NCBI GenBank assembly: GCA_947177225.1
Contig: CAMWTS010000003.1
Location: 1-64,000, forward strand
DNA from: an uncultured Alistipes sp.
GTDB lineage: Bacteria; Bacteroidota; Bacteroidia; Bacteroidales; Rikenellaceae
Direction of reading: 5' to 3'
Length of the DNA: 64,000 nt
Below the pieces are notes generated by a model. That model worked only from the letters and a program-made list of their open reading frames with translations, made no database searches and had not been told where the DNA came from. Each line of letters starts with the position of its first letter. Positions within the stretch are counted from its first letter, which is position 1. The position numbers and the translations under genes were made by a program. This document shows, piece after piece, positions 35,564 through 45,920 of the stretch.

Positions 35564-36679
35564 ATGAAAAACAGACTGCTGCCGTCGATGAAGGGCTATC
35601 GGATACTCGATCGCTACATACTGGGGAAGTTTCTCAGTACGTATCTGTTCGGTTTGGCCATAATCATCGTCATCGTCGTGGTGTTCGACTACACGGAGAA
35701 GGTCGACGACTTCACCGAGTTGAAGGCTCCGATGCGTGCCATCATAGTCGACTACTATCTCAACTTCGTACCATATTTCATCAATCAGTTCAGCGGACTG
35801 TTTACATTCATCGCCGTGATATTCTTTACCTCGAAGATGGCCTCGCAGACCGAGATTGTGGCCATCTTGTCGGGCGGCGTGAGCTTCAAGCGGTTCCTGT
35901 GGCCCTATTTCATGGGTGCGACCTTCATCGCGCTGCTGAGCTTTGCGCTGAGTCTGTGGATCATACCCATATCGCAGCGCGATTGTGTGGATTTTCAGCG
36001 CAAATATATAAAACGTCAGCAGGTGCTGCCATACGACCACGACATCTATCGTCAGATCGACGACGGCACATTTGCCTACGTGCGCGGCTACTCGCCCAAT
36101 CTGGAACGTATTCCCTATTTCGCCATCGACCGTTTCGACGGCTCTTCGATGGTCGAGCAGCTCGATGCAGCCAGCGTGTCGTTCGATCCGCAGACGCGTC
36201 GCTGGACGGCACCGCGATATACGATACGCCGGTTCGAATCGGGTGAGGAGGTGTCGTTCAAGCAGTTCCGTAATCTCGATACGCTGATAAACCTCGATGC
36301 ACGTGAGCTGGGACATGTCGAGTCGCTGATTAAGACCATGACCATAGGCGAGCTGAACGACTTCCTGGCGCAGCAGCGCAAGAAGGGAGCCGACGACGTG
36401 TATGTGATAGAGGTCGAGCGGCATGCGCGGTTCTCCTATCCGCTGTCGGCTATTATCCTGACGCTGATCGGAGTGTCGCTTTCGTCGCGCAAGGTGCGCG
36501 GCGGAATGGGATTCCACATAGGCATGGGCATCGCACTCTGCTTCGCATACATCATGTGCGGCCGCATATTCGAGCAGATAGCTGTCAGCGGCTCGCTGCC
36601 GGCGTGGTTCGGCGTGTGGCTGCCCAATTTCATATTTGCCATAATAGCAGTTGTCATTTACCGTAAAGCACCCAAGTAA
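35564..36679 (+). CDS. LptF/LptG family permease
   Basis: The 371-residue protein has membrane helices near residues 23-42, 63-82 and 102-121 and three more in the last 90 residues, with a periplasmic beta-rich part between. This is the YjgP/YjgQ layout. It would form the transmembrane part of the ABC exporter that takes lipopolysaccharide out of the inner membrane. The C-terminal region ILTLIGVSLSSRKVRGGMG is typical. Whether it is LptF or LptG is not decided. The stop codon overlaps the next start (TAATG). Confidence 0.9.
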   Translation: MKNRLLPSMKGYRILDRYILGKFLSTYLFGLAIIIVIVVVFDYTEKVDDFTELKAPMRAIIVDYYLNFVPYFINQFSGLFTFIAVIFFTSKMASQTEIVAILSGGVSFKRFLWPYFMGATFIALLSFALSLWIIPISQRDCVDFQRKYIKRQQVLPYDHDIYRQIDDGTFAYVRGYSPNLERIPYFAIDRFDGSSMVEQLDAASVSFDPQTRRWTAPRYTIRRFESGEEVSFKQFRNLDTLINLDARELGHVESLIKTMTIGELNDFLAQQRKKGADDVYVIEVERHARFSYPLSAIILTLIGVSLSSRKVRGGMGFHIGMGIALCFAYIMCGRIFEQIAVSGSLPAWFGVWLPNFIFAIIAVVIYRKAPK

Positions 36680-39066
36680 TGGAGAGTCTGTCGAGCATAG
36701 TCGAAAAGATCCGTCGTGCGGAGCGCATATCGCCTGCCGAGGCCGTGCGTCTCTGGCGCGAGGCTCCGTTGTGGCTTCTGGGCAGGTTGGCCACCGAGCG
36801 AAAACGCGCCGTGAGCGGCGACGAGGTCTATTACAATCGCAACATACATATCGAGCCGTCGAATGTCTGCATATTCGACTGCGAGTTCTGCTCGTTTCGT
36901 CGCGGAGCCGACGATGCGGAGGCGTGGTCGCTGTCGCTCGATGAGATCGAGCAGCGTGCGCGCGAGGCTGCGGGACGCGGTGTGACGGAGGTGCATATCG
37001 TCGGAGGCGTACACCCCGATCATACGCTCGATTTCTATTGTCAGATGATACGCCGTGTGAAGAGCGCCGTGCCTGGTGCGGCGGTCAAGGCCTTTACTGC
37101 CGTCGAACTGCTCTATATGATCCGCAAGGCGGGGCTTACTGTGGAGAAGGGTCTGCGCCGACTCGCGGAGGCCGGTATGGAGGCCATACCGGGCGGCGGG
37201 GCGGAGATCTTCGACGAGGAGCTGCGCAGCAAGATATGCCCCGACAAGGGTACGGCCGACGAGTGGCTCGCCGTGCACCGCATTGCCCACCGCATGGGTC
37301 TGAGCAGCAATGCTACGATGCTCTACGGCCATGCCGAGACCATCGGGCAGAGGGTCGATCACCTCGACCGTCTGCGCCGTTTGCAAGATGAGGCACCGGG
37401 ATTCGATGCCTTTATTCCGCTCAAATATCGCAGTCGTCACAATCGCATGTCGGAACTGGGCGAATGTTCGGTGGAGGAGGATTTGCGGACGATGGCCATG
37501 AGTCGCATATATCTCGACAACATACCCCATATCAAGGCGTACTGGGTGGCATGCGGAGCTGCCACGGCCGAGATGGCGCTCTTGTTCGGTGCAGATGATC
37601 TGGACGGTACGATCGACGATTCGACCAAAATATACTCCATGGCCGGAGCCGACTCCCGTCCGTCGATGAGCGTGGAGCAGATACGCTCGCTTGCCGCTTC
37701 GGCGGGATTCAGGGCAGTCGAGCGAGATACTCACTATCGCCCGGTCGCAATCGGGAGGAATGACGCTGCGACGCCTGCGGCCGCAGATGTTGTCCGAGAG
37801 CCGGTCAAGCCGGCAGAGGAGAGCTCGGAGCAACTGCCCCGAAGAGCTGTCGACAAACCTGCGGCAGTAGCGGCTGCCGTGCCGGCCGTCGAGCCTGTGG
37901 CCGAGAGCGCAGCGACCGTGGCCGGTGCCGGGGAGGTGAAGCCGTCGCGGAAGACTTCGCCGCCCGTGCAGCCCGAACGTCCTCGCGCGAAAGAGCCGGC
38001 AACCCCGATACGAACAGAAAAGAAACCTTTTGAGAAGATGCAACAGAGAGATCGAGACATTGCCAGAGCGACGCAGGTGCGCAAGCCTGCGAGAGCTGCG
38101 CACGACAGTCGTGCGCACGATGGTTTTTGGGAGCGTCTTAACCGCTTCCGCAAGAGGTATCCGGTGGTGGCACACCTTATATATATAATAATAACGCTTC
38201 TGCTGCTGGTGCTGGCGCTCAATGTCGGTCTGGGTTGGGGTACGCGTCACGGCAAGACCATATCGGTGCCCAACTTTGTGGGACTCGGCATAGAGGAGGC
38301 TCGCGGCGAGGCTGCGCGCATGGATCTCGATATCGTGGTGCAAGACTCGATATTCGATGCCGATGTCGCCGGCGGAGTGGTGGTCGAGCAGCTGCCGCGC
38401 CATGGTCACAAACGCGATGTTGTGGTGAAGCCCGGCCGAAAGATATATGTGACTATCAATGCCTACAACCGTCGCACCGTGACGGTGCCGTTCGTGGCCA
38501 AGCAGTCGCTCCGACAGGCTAAGAATCAGTTGGAGCGGGCAGGCCTCATCATAAAGGAGCTGATATACGAGCCCGACCGTGTGGCTACCGACTATGTGTT
38601 GCGCGAGGAGATCGGCGGTCGGCAGATTCTGTCGTCGTCGTCGCCTGTTACGGTGCCGTATGCCACGGGCGTGACGCTCTATGTAGGGTATGAACCGTCG
38701 AAAGCGATGACCGTGGTGCCCAAGGTGATCGGCATGCGTCTGTCGCAGGCGCAGAGCACGTTGTGGGACAACGGTCTGAACGTTGGCGAAATAGTATACG
38801 ATCAGAGCGTCAAGGATTTCAAGGAGCGTCGCGAGGCCAAGGTCTACAAGCAGTCGCTGCATCAGAACCAGGGTGCGCGTCGCGGTGCACGCGTTACGCT
38901 CTATCTGACATGCGACGATGATGCGGTGACGCAGAGCGCAAAACGCTCCGAGGCGGAGGCCTTGCAGTATGAGCGTCAGCGTCGTCAGCGCGAGCGTGAG
39001 TATGCCGATTCGCTTTCCGAGGCGGAGACCGTGTCGAATCTGCTCAGAGAGATGTCGGGCGAATAA
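36679..39066 (+). CDS. Fusion: MqnE-like radical SAM enzyme with a membrane-anchored PASTA region
   Basis: One 795-residue frame. Residues 1-355 are a radical SAM enzyme with Cys64-x3-Cys68-x2-Cys71 and the MqnE-like HIEPSNVCIFDCEFCSF, GGVHPDH and GAEIFDEELRSKICPDK motifs, the aminofutalosine synthase of the futalosine menaquinone route. Residues about 355-493 are an Ala/Pro/Glu/Arg linker. A helix follows (about 494-520) and then about three PASTA-like units to 760, with an Arg/Glu-rich tail. Separate PASTA genes before an rluD-like gene are usual in Bacteroidetes, so this seems a gene fusion. An internal start at ATG 38038 could also produce the PASTA part alone. Confidence 0.85.
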   Translation: MESLSSIVEKIRRAERISPAEAVRLWREAPLWLLGRLATERKRAVSGDEVYYNRNIHIEPSNVCIFDCEFCSFRRGADDAEAWSLSLDEIEQRAREAAGRGVTEVHIVGGVHPDHTLDFYCQMIRRVKSAVPGAAVKAFTAVELLYMIRKAGLTVEKGLRRLAEAGMEAIPGGGAEIFDEELRSKICPDKGTADEWLAVHRIAHRMGLSSNATMLYGHAETIGQRVDHLDRLRRLQDEAPGFDAFIPLKYRSRHNRMSELGECSVEEDLRTMAMSRIYLDNIPHIKAYWVACGAATAEMALLFGADDLDGTIDDSTKIYSMAGADSRPSMSVEQIRSLAASAGFRAVERDTHYRPVAIGRNDAATPAAADVVREPVKPAEESSEQLPRRAVDKPAAVAAAVPAVEPVAESAATVAGAGEVKPSRKTSPPVQPERPRAKEPATPIRTEKKPFEKMQQRDRDIARATQVRKPARAAHDSRAHDGFWERLNRFRKRYPVVAHLIYIIITLLLLVLALNVGLGWGTRHGKTISVPNFVGLGIEEARGEAARMDLDIVVQDSIFDADVAGGVVVEQLPRHGHKRDVVVKPGRKIYVTINAYNRRTVTVPFVAKQSLRQAKNQLERAGLIIKELIYEPDRVATDYVLREEIGGRQILSSSSPVTVPYATGVTLYVGYEPSKAMTVVPKVIGMRLSQAQSTLWDNGLNVGEIVYDQSVKDFKERREAKVYKQSLHQNQGARRGARVTLYLTCDDDAVTQSAKRSEAEALQYERQRRQREREYADSLSEAETVSNLLREMSGE

Positions 39067-39067
39067 C

Positions 39068-40207
39068 ATGATTTATATGCAGAACACCGATAAAGATATG
39101 CTGTGCGACGAGCTGTTGTCGCAGACGATCTCTGCAAGTGAGACCGAGGCTGCCGCCGATGAGGATTGTCAGAGCGACGAGTTGTTCGAACACTTCTCGA
39201 TAGTTGTCGACAAGGGGCAGTCGTTGCTGCGGCTCGACAAGTTTCTTGTGTGCCGTTTGGAGAACACCTCGCGCAACCGCATACAGGCTGCGGCCGATGG
39301 CGGCAATGTGCTGGTCAACGGCCGTCCGGCCAAATCGAGCTACAAGGTCAAGCCGCTGGATCGCATATCGATCGTGATGCCCTATCCGCGGCGCGAGTTG
39401 GAGATCATACCGGAAAACATTCCGCTCGATATACTCTATGAGGACGACGATGTGCTGGTGGTCGACAAAGAGGCCGGCATGGTGGTGCACCCTGGCTTCG
39501 GCAACTACACCGGTACGCTGGTCAATGCGCTGACATTCCACTTGCAGCACCTGCCCATGTTCCGCGAGGGCGACATGCGTGCCGGACTGGTGCATCGCAT
39601 CGACAAGAATACGTCGGGACTGCTGGTGGTGGCCAAAAACGAGCGTGCCCACGTCGATCTGGCCAAGCAGTTTTTCGATCATACGATCTATCGCCGCTAT
39701 GTGGCTCTGGTGTGGGGCAACATAGAAGAGGACGAGGGTACGATCACGGGTAATATCGGCCGCAATCCGAAAGACCGGTTGCAGATGTGGGTTTTCGCCG
39801 ACGGATCGGACGGCAAACATGCCGTTACCCACTTCCGTGTATTGCGCCGTTACGGCTATGTGACGCTGGTCGAGTGCCGGTTGGAGACCGGACGCACTCA
39901 TCAGATACGTGTGCACTTCGCATGGCAGGGTCACCCTCTGTTCAACGACGAACGCTATGGCGGCGACCGCATATTGAAGGGAACCACATTCATGAAATAC
40001 AAGCAGTTCATCGAAAACTGCTTCCGGGCTATGCCGCGCCATGCACTGCATGCGCGTGCGCTTGGCTTCGTACACCCGGCAACACGCAAGGAGGTGATGT
40101 TCGACAGCGAGCTGCCCGACGATTTCCGCGCATTGCTCTCCAAGTGGGAGACCTACACTGCGGCGGCATCGGGCGGTCGCGAACCGCTCGACGAGGTGGA
40201 GTTGTAA
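39068..40207 (+). CDS. RluA-family 23S rRNA pseudouridine synthase, RluD-like
   Basis: The protein has 379 residues from ATG 39068, 1 bp after the previous stop (ATG 39077 is an alternative). It has an acidic N-terminus, an S4 RNA-binding domain at about 45-105 (LRLDKFLVCRLENTSRNRIQ) and the catalytic domain with the Asp-bearing HRIDKNTSGL motif and later ETGRTHQIRVH. It converts uridines in 23S rRNA to pseudouridine. RluD-like identity is inferred from length and from lying next to the PASTA region, a common Bacteroidetes pairing. Confidence 0.92.
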   Translation: MIYMQNTDKDMLCDELLSQTISASETEAAADEDCQSDELFEHFSIVVDKGQSLLRLDKFLVCRLENTSRNRIQAAADGGNVLVNGRPAKSSYKVKPLDRISIVMPYPRRELEIIPENIPLDILYEDDDVLVVDKEAGMVVHPGFGNYTGTLVNALTFHLQHLPMFREGDMRAGLVHRIDKNTSGLLVVAKNERAHVDLAKQFFDHTIYRRYVALVWGNIEEDEGTITGNIGRNPKDRLQMWVFADGSDGKHAVTHFRVLRRYGYVTLVECRLETGRTHQIRVHFAWQGHPLFNDERYGGDRILKGTTFMKYKQFIENCFRAMPRHALHARALGFVHPATRKEVMFDSELPDDFRALLSKWETYTAAASGGREPLDEVEL

Positions 40208-40225
40208 CATCTTTATAATGGACTC

Positions 40226-42097
40226 ATGGCATTTCTACCGACTACCATAAAGGAGGTGCGCGAGCGCGGCTGGGATCAGCTCGATGTGATCCTGTTCACG
40301 GGCGATGCCTATATCGACCACCCGTCGTTCGGCGCGGCGGTCATAGGACGTTTGCTCGAAGACGAGGGCTACCGCGTGGCGATAGTGCCCCAGCCCAACT
40401 GGCGCGACGATCTGCGCGATTTTACCAAGCTGGGGGTGCCGCGACTCTTTTTCGGCGTGACGGCCGGTGCCATGGATTCGATGGTCAACCACTATACGGC
40501 CAATCTACGCTTGCGCAGCAACGATGCCTACACCCCGGGCGGACGGGCAGGATTTCGTCCCGACCGTGCCGTCGATACATATGTGAAGATACTAAAACGT
40601 CTGTTTCCGCATACGCCGGTGGTGGTGGGCGGTATAGAGGCTTCGCTCAGACGTCTTACCCACTACGATTATTGGAGCGACTCGCTGCGCGAGTCGATAC
40701 TTCTGACCAGCGGTGCCGACCTGCTGATGTACGGCATGGGCGAGCGTGTCATTCAGCAGGTGGCGAGGGCATTGCGCAACGGCTATAATGCCAAACTGCT
40801 GCGCGGAATCGATCAGGTGGGATTCGTCGCCGACCGCTCTTATGTCGACCGGCTCGATGCCGCGACTACGTTGCGTTTGCACTCGTTCGAGGAGTGCGTG
40901 CGCGACAAACGGGCTTTTGGCGACAACTTCGCCCGTATAGAGACGCTGAGCAACATGAAGGAGTGCCGGACGACGATAGTCGAGTCGTCGGGCGATCGTT
41001 ATGTGGTCATAACGCCTCCCAACACGACTCTCACGACGGCGGAGCTCGACCACTCGTTCGATCTGCCCTACGAGCGTGCTCCCCACCCGCGCTACCGCGG
41101 CAAGGGCGATATTCCGGCGTGGGAGATGATAAAACACTCGATCAACATACACCGCGGCTGCTTCGGCGGCTGCTCGTTCTGCACCATATCGGCGCATCAG
41201 GGAAAGTTTATCAATTCGCGTTCGGAGCGTTCTATTCTCGACGAGGTGCGCAAGGTGGTGTCGATGCCCGATTTCAAGGGCTATATATCCGACATTGGTG
41301 CGCCGTCGGCCAACATGTATCGTATGCAGGGTGTGAACGAGGAGGCTTGCCGCAAGTGCCGCCGTCCGTCGTGTCTTCACCCCAGGCTGTGCCCCAACAT
41401 GCGGAACGACCATCGTCCGCTGCTGGATCTATATGAGAAGATACGCTCGGTGAAGGGCGTGAAAAAGGCATTCATCGGCAGCGGCATACGTTACGATCTG
41501 TTCGATGATTCGCCATATTTGGAGACGGTCGTAAAGCATCACACTTCGGGGCGGTTGAAAGTAGCCCCCGAACATACGGAGCGGGCGGTGCTCGATCTGA
41601 TGCGCAAGCCGCCGTTCGAGATGTTCGAACGCTTGAACGACGACTTCCGGCGAATATGCCATCGCGAGGGGTTGCGCTATCAGCTGATCCCGTATTTCAT
41701 ATCGTCGCACCCGGGTTGCCGCGAGGCAGACATGCAGGCGCTGTCGCACAAGGTGCTGGGTAAACTGCACTTTACGTTGGAGCAGGTGCAGGACTTGACG
41801 CCCACGCCCATGACGCTGTCGTCGGTGATGTTCTTCACGGGAGAGAATCCGTATACTCACGAGAAGGTCTATGTGGCACGCACGCAGGAGCAGAAGCGTA
41901 GACAGAAGTCCTATTTCTTCGACGAGCGTCCTCGGGACAGCGTGCGTTCGGTCGAGTCGCACTATTCGCGTGTGTCCCGCTCGGGGCGACCGGCAGACAC
42001 CTCTTGTCTTTCGCGCCCGTCGCGCGCCGCACACGAGGCTGTTGCGGGTCGGGAAACGGCCGGTCGCAAATCGTCTCTACGGAAGCGAAAACGATAG
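40226..42097 (+). CDS. YgiQ family radical SAM protein
   Basis: The 623-residue protein has the YgiQ N-terminal region (LPTTIKEVRERGWDQLDVILFTGDAYIDHPSFG), a radical SAM cluster motif HRGCFGGCSFC (Cys-x3-Cys-x2-Cys) near residue 310, and further cysteines (CRKCRRPSCLHPRLCPN) that may bind a second cluster. The last 60 residues are basic and Ser/Arg-rich. The reaction of this family is not established. Final gene of the tgt operon; its 3' end overlaps the convergent gene at 42077 by 21 bp. Confidence 0.9.
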   Translation: MAFLPTTIKEVRERGWDQLDVILFTGDAYIDHPSFGAAVIGRLLEDEGYRVAIVPQPNWRDDLRDFTKLGVPRLFFGVTAGAMDSMVNHYTANLRLRSNDAYTPGGRAGFRPDRAVDTYVKILKRLFPHTPVVVGGIEASLRRLTHYDYWSDSLRESILLTSGADLLMYGMGERVIQQVARALRNGYNAKLLRGIDQVGFVADRSYVDRLDAATTLRLHSFEECVRDKRAFGDNFARIETLSNMKECRTTIVESSGDRYVVITPPNTTLTTAELDHSFDLPYERAPHPRYRGKGDIPAWEMIKHSINIHRGCFGGCSFCTISAHQGKFINSRSERSILDEVRKVVSMPDFKGYISDIGAPSANMYRMQGVNEEACRKCRRPSCLHPRLCPNMRNDHRPLLDLYEKIRSVKGVKKAFIGSGIRYDLFDDSPYLETVVKHHTSGRLKVAPEHTERAVLDLMRKPPFEMFERLNDDFRRICHREGLRYQLIPYFISSHPGCREADMQALSHKVLGKLHFTLEQVQDLTPTPMTLSSVMFFTGENPYTHEKVYVARTQEQKRRQKSYFFDERPRDSVRSVESHYSRVSRSGRPADTSCLSRPSRAAHEAVAGRETAGRKSSLRKRKR

Positions 42098-42487
42098 CGT
42101 GCGCGCATCGAGATATCCTGCCGGATAGGGCATGTGCCAGTTGCCCATACTGCCGTTATTGATTATGGTTCGCCATATCGTCACCGTGCTCCGGTCGAGC
42201 ATGTGATGAGGCATGGCCACGCGTATTACCACCGATGAGACGGAATCGCCGCGCTCGTAGGCGGTGGTGTACTCTATCCTCTCCATATCCAGCATAGGCG
42301 GCCGCCAGTCTATAATCAGAAGCGAGTCGGCGACCGACATGCGCTCGTCGAGCTGTGTCGTGTCGCGCAGTTCCGTGGGATTCTCGCCCGACAGAGGTCG
42401 TTGCCGGTTCGGGTGCGGCGCGGTATGCCCTGTTGCGAGTGCGACCGACAGCGTGGCGGCCAGAAGCGATATTATCGATCTGTACAT
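42077..42487 (-). CDS. Hypothetical secreted protein
   Basis: The 136-residue protein begins with a signal-peptide-like segment (MYRSIISLLAATLSVALATG). The mature part has no motif that I recognise; acidic and aromatic strands such as DSLLIIDWRPP and SSVVIRVAMPHHMLDR suggest a small beta-rich domain. It overlaps the ygiQ stop region convergently by 21 bp. Moderately supported by the signal peptide and the absence of another gene here. Confidence 0.6.
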   Translation of the reverse strand: MYRSIISLLAATLSVALATGHTAPHPNRQRPLSGENPTELRDTTQLDERMSVADSLLIIDWRPPMLDMERIEYTTAYERGDSVSSVVIRVAMPHHMLDRSTVTIWRTIINNGSMGNWHMPYPAGYLDARTLSFSLP

Positions 42488-42774
42488 CTGCGTAAGGTTT
42501 ATTTTTCGTCTGTCAACAATCCTGCCGGAAGGATCGTGCGCATGCTGTGTTTCTATGCGAATAATAGTTGAATTTTGGAGTAATTAACGGTGTGGAAAAG
42601 TTGTCGGAATCCGCATTTGCGCCCGATTTTGCCCGAAACGGTTAAAGTGTGGAATATCAGTATGATATATAAAACGCGATAATAAAACGTTTATTTTGTT
42701 TGAAAAAGTATAAGAAAAAAGTATCGGTTCGGGAGGGGTTTGTGCTGCGGCTGTGCAAAAATTGTGCTTATATA
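42488..42774. other. Intergenic region before the ribosomal supercluster
   Basis: No gene is supported here, and plus-strand frames are short. The sequence becomes AT-rich toward 42774, as expected upstream of a strong promoter. Confidence 0.5.
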
Positions 42775-42805
42775 TATTGTGTTTGAGAAAAAATCACTAT
42801 CTTTG
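42775..42805 (+). promoter_or_regulatory. Promoter of the rpsL-led operon
   Basis: TATTG at 42775-42779, 18 bases, then TATCTTTG at 42798-42805, an exact -7 box. The start would be near 42812. The leader includes AATTTCC...GGGAATT, a 7-bp hairpin at about 42810-42831, just after the promoter. Confidence 0.7.
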
Positions 42806-42873
42806 CAGGCAATTTCCAGATTATGGGAATTGAAACAGTTAACAAAAATTAAAGGACAAAAACGTTTTAAGAA

Positions 42874-43269
42874 ATGCCGACTATTCAACAGTTAGTAAGA
42901 AACGGTCGAGTAAGCGCGATTGACAAGAGCAAGTCGCCGGCACTCGCAGCGTGTCCTCAGCGTCGCGGAGTTTGTACTCGTGTGTACACGACGACTCCCA
43001 AGAAGCCGAACTCGGCTATGCGTAAGGTGGCACGTGTAAGATTGACCAATGGCAAGGAGGTCAACGCCTATATCCCCGGAGAAGGTCACAACTTGCAGGA
43101 GCACTCTATCGTGCTCGTTCGTGGCGGTCGTGTGAAGGACCTCCCCGGTGTTCGTTATCACCTCGTGCGCGGTGCGCTCGACTCGGCAGGCGTGGACGGT
43201 CGTCGTCAGCGTCGTTCGAAGTATGGTGCAAAGCGTCCCAAGGCAGGTAAGACGGCTGCAAAGAAGTAA
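42874..43269 (+). CDS. rpsL: 30S ribosomal protein S12
   Basis: The 131-residue protein has the [13 protein letters not shown] loop with both lysines that correspond to the streptomycin-sensitive residues, and [13 protein letters not shown] with the Asp that is methylthiolated in some bacteria. It sits in the decoding centre. The C-terminal tail is a few residues longer and lysine-rich. First gene of the str region; rpsG follows after 31 bp. No resistance-type substitution is seen at the two lysines. Confidence 0.98.
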   Translation: MPTIQQLVRNGRVSAIDKSKSPALAACPQRRGVCTRVYTTTPKKPNSAMRKVARVRLTNGKEVNAYIPGEGHNLQEHSIVLVRGGRVKDLPGVRYHLVRGALDSAGVDGRRQRRSKYGAKRPKAGKTAAKK

Positions 43270-43300
43270 TTAAACGAAACGATTAAATTAGCAAGCAACA

Positions 43301-43777
43301 ATGAGAAAAGCTAAGCCAAGAAAGCGAATTCTACTTCCAGATCCCAAGTTCAACGACGTGGAGGTTACACGTTTTGTGAACAACCTTATGCTGGATGGAA
43401 AGAAGAGTATTGCTTACACCATTTTCTACGATGCGTTGGAGTTGGTGAGCAAGAAGATGAAGGATGCTGATAAATCTCCTCTGGAAGTCTGGAAACAGGC
43501 TCTTGAGAATATCACGCCCCAAGTCGAAGTTAAGTCGAAGCGTATCGGTGGCGCGACGTTCCAGGTTCCTACGGAGGTTCGTCCCGAGCGCAAAGTTTCA
43601 ATTTCCATGAAAAACCTTGTCCTTTACTCACGCAAGCGTTCGGGCAAGTCGATGGCGGAAAAGCTCTCAGCAGAGATAGTAGATGCCTACAACCAGCAGG
43701 GTGCTGCCTTCAAACGCAAGGAGGAGATGCACCGTATGGCAGAGGCTAACAAGGCATTCGCACACTTCAGATTCTAA
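43301..43777 (+). CDS. rpsG: 30S ribosomal protein S7
   Basis: The 158-residue protein begins MRKAKPRKR and shows [17 protein letters not shown] and the conserved [16 protein letters not shown] hairpin region. It organises the 3' domain of 16S rRNA near the tRNA exit site. Length is typical. It lies between rpsL and fusA in the usual str order. Confidence 0.98.
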   Translation: MRKAKPRKRILLPDPKFNDVEVTRFVNNLMLDGKKSIAYTIFYDALELVSKKMKDADKSPLEVWKQALENITPQVEVKSKRIGGATFQVPTEVRPERKVSISMKNLVLYSRKRSGKSMAEKLSAEIVDAYNQQGAAFKRKEEMHRMAEANKAFAHFRF

Positions 43778-43791
43778 AACAGGAAGGTTAG

Positions 43792-45906
43792 ATGGCTACA
43801 AGAGATTTAAATTATACGCGTAACATCGGTATCATGGCTCACATCGATGCCGGTAAGACTACCACTTCGGAGCGTATCCTCTTCTATACGGGTAAGACCC
43901 ACAAGATCGGTGAGGTGCACGAGGGTGGCGCCACCATGGACTGGATGGTTCAGGAGCAGGAGCGTGGTATCACCATTACTTCGGCTGCAACCACCGCATT
44001 CTGGCAATATAAGGATAAGACCTATCAGATCAACCTTATCGATACCCCGGGACACGTCGATTTCACCGTCGAGGTGGAGCGTTCGTTGCGTGTATTGGAC
44101 GGTGCCGTTGCAACGTTCTGCGCCGTAGGCGGTGTGGAGCCTCAGTCGGAGACCGTTTGGCGTCAGGCCGATAAATACAATGTTCCCCGTATCGGTTATG
44201 TCAACAAGATGGACCGCACGGGTGCCGACTTCCTGGCCGTATGCTCGCAGATCAAGGAGCATTTCGGTGCTACGGCTCTGCCGGTGGTTTTGCCTATCGG
44301 TGCCGAGGATAAGTTCGAGGGTCTGATAGACCTTATATATAATAATGCGATCTACTACTTCGATGACAAGACCGTTCGCGATAACTTCGAGTTGCGCGAG
44401 ATCCCCGAAAACATGAAGGCTGAGGCTGCCGAGTGGCGTGCCAAGCTCATCGAGGAGGTTGCGTCGACCGACGATGCGCTGATGGAGAAGTTCTTCGAGG
44501 ATCCCGATTCGATCACTCCCGACGAGTTGATCGCGGCTATCCGCACGGCTACCATCGGTATGCAGCTCGTGCCGATGATGTGCGGTTCTTCGTTCCACAA
44601 CAAGGGCGTACAGAAACTGCTCGACTACATCATCGCATTCCTTCCCTCGCCCATGGACGTTCCGGCAGTCGAGGGTATGAATCCCAAGACCGAGGAGACC
44701 GAGGTTCGTCACTCTGACGAGAATGAGCCTTTCTGCGGTTTGGCATTCAAGATCGCTACCGATCCGTTCGTAGGCCGTTTGGCTTTCGTTCGCGTATATT
44801 CGGGTAAGCTCGATGCAGGTTCATATGTCTTGAACGCACGCAGCGGCAAGCGCGAGCGTATCAGCCGTATCTACCAGATGCACGCCAACAAGCAGAACCC
44901 CATGGAGACCGTTACGGCCGGCGATATCTGCGCGGCAGTAGGTTTCAAGGAGATCCACACCGGTGATACGCTCTGCGCCGAGAATGCGCCGATCGTATTG
45001 GAGCAGATGACTTTCCCCGAGCCGGTTATCGGTTTGGCCGTAGAGCCCAAGACTCAGAAGGATCTCGACAAGCTGGGTATCGCTCTTGCCAAGTTGGCAG
45101 AGGAGGATCCCACTTTCACTGTCCGCACCGATGAGGAGAGCGGTCAGACGATCATCAGCGGTATGGGTGAGTTGCACCTCGACATCATCGTAGACCGTCT
45201 GCGTCGCGAGTTCGGTGTGGAGATCAACCAGGGTGCTCCGCAGGTTAACTACAAGGAGGCTCTTACTCAGACCGTTCAGCATCGTGAGGTGTTCAAGAAG
45301 CAGACCGGTGGTCGCGGTAAGTTCGCCGACATCATCTTCGAGATCGGTCCTGCCGACGAGGGTGTGGTTGGTTTGCAGTTCGTCGACGAGGTTAAGGGCG
45401 GTAACGTGCCCAAGGAGTATATCCCCGCCGTGCAGAAGGGCTTCGAGTCGGCTATGGCCAACGGTGCTCTTGCAGGTTACACCATCGATTCGATGAAGAT
45501 TACGTTGAAGGACGGTTCGTTCCACCCCGTCGATTCGGATCAGCTCTCGTTCGAGATCTGCGCCCGCAACGGCTTCCGTGTCGCAGCTCCCAAGGCCGGT
45601 TCGGTCATCATGGAGCCTGTGATGAACGTCGAGGTCGTTACGCCCGAGGAGAACATGGGTGACATCATCGGCGACTTGAACAAGCGTCGCGGTCAGATCC
45701 AGGGTATGGAGTCTAAGGGTACGGCTCGTGTCGTAAAGGCCAAGGTTCCCCTGTCGGAGATGTTCGGTTACGTGACCGTGTTGCGTACGATCTCTTCGGG
45801 ACGTGCAACGTCGTCTATGGAGTTCTCTCACTTCGAGGAGGTTCCTGCCGGTTTGGCTAAGGAGATCATCGAGAAGTCGAGTGGCAAACGTAAGGATATG
45901 GAGTAA
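43792..45906 (+). CDS. fusA: Elongation factor G
   Basis: The 704-residue translational GTPase has G1 AHIDAGKTT, the switch region [12 protein letters not shown]3 DTPGHVDF and G4 NKMDR, followed by the four downstream EF-G domains. It drives translocation of tRNAs and mRNA. The codon choice is notably uniform, as expected for a very highly expressed gene. tuf is not present after it: rpsJ follows directly 14 bp later, joining the str and S10 operons. Confidence 0.98.
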   Translation: MATRDLNYTRNIGIMAHIDAGKTTTSERILFYTGKTHKIGEVHEGGATMDWMVQEQERGITITSAATTAFWQYKDKTYQINLIDTPGHVDFTVEVERSLRVLDGAVATFCAVGGVEPQSETVWRQADKYNVPRIGYVNKMDRTGADFLAVCSQIKEHFGATALPVVLPIGAEDKFEGLIDLIYNNAIYYFDDKTVRDNFELREIPENMKAEAAEWRAKLIEEVASTDDALMEKFFEDPDSITPDELIAAIRTATIGMQLVPMMCGSSFHNKGVQKLLDYIIAFLPSPMDVPAVEGMNPKTEETEVRHSDENEPFCGLAFKIATDPFVGRLAFVRVYSGKLDAGSYVLNARSGKRERISRIYQMHANKQNPMETVTAGDICAAVGFKEIHTGDTLCAENAPIVLEQMTFPEPVIGLAVEPKTQKDLDKLGIALAKLAEEDPTFTVRTDEESGQTIISGMGELHLDIIVDRLRREFGVEINQGAPQVNYKEALTQTVQHREVFKKQTGGRGKFADIIFEIGPADEGVVGLQFVDEVKGGNVPKEYIPAVQKGFESAMANGALAGYTIDSMKITLKDGSFHPVDSDQLSFEICARNGFRVAAPKAGSVIMEPVMNVEVVTPEENMGDIIGDLNKRRGQIQGMESKGTARVVKAKVPLSEMFGYVTVLRTISSGRATSSMEFSHFEEVPAGLAKEIIEKSSGKRKDME

Positions 45907-45920
45907 AATAAAGAGACAAT

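Noticed and set aside
36658..39069. 803-codon minus-strand open frame
   Set aside because: Exactly antisense to the radical SAM/PASTA fusion; Arg/His/Leu-rich, no recognisable motif.
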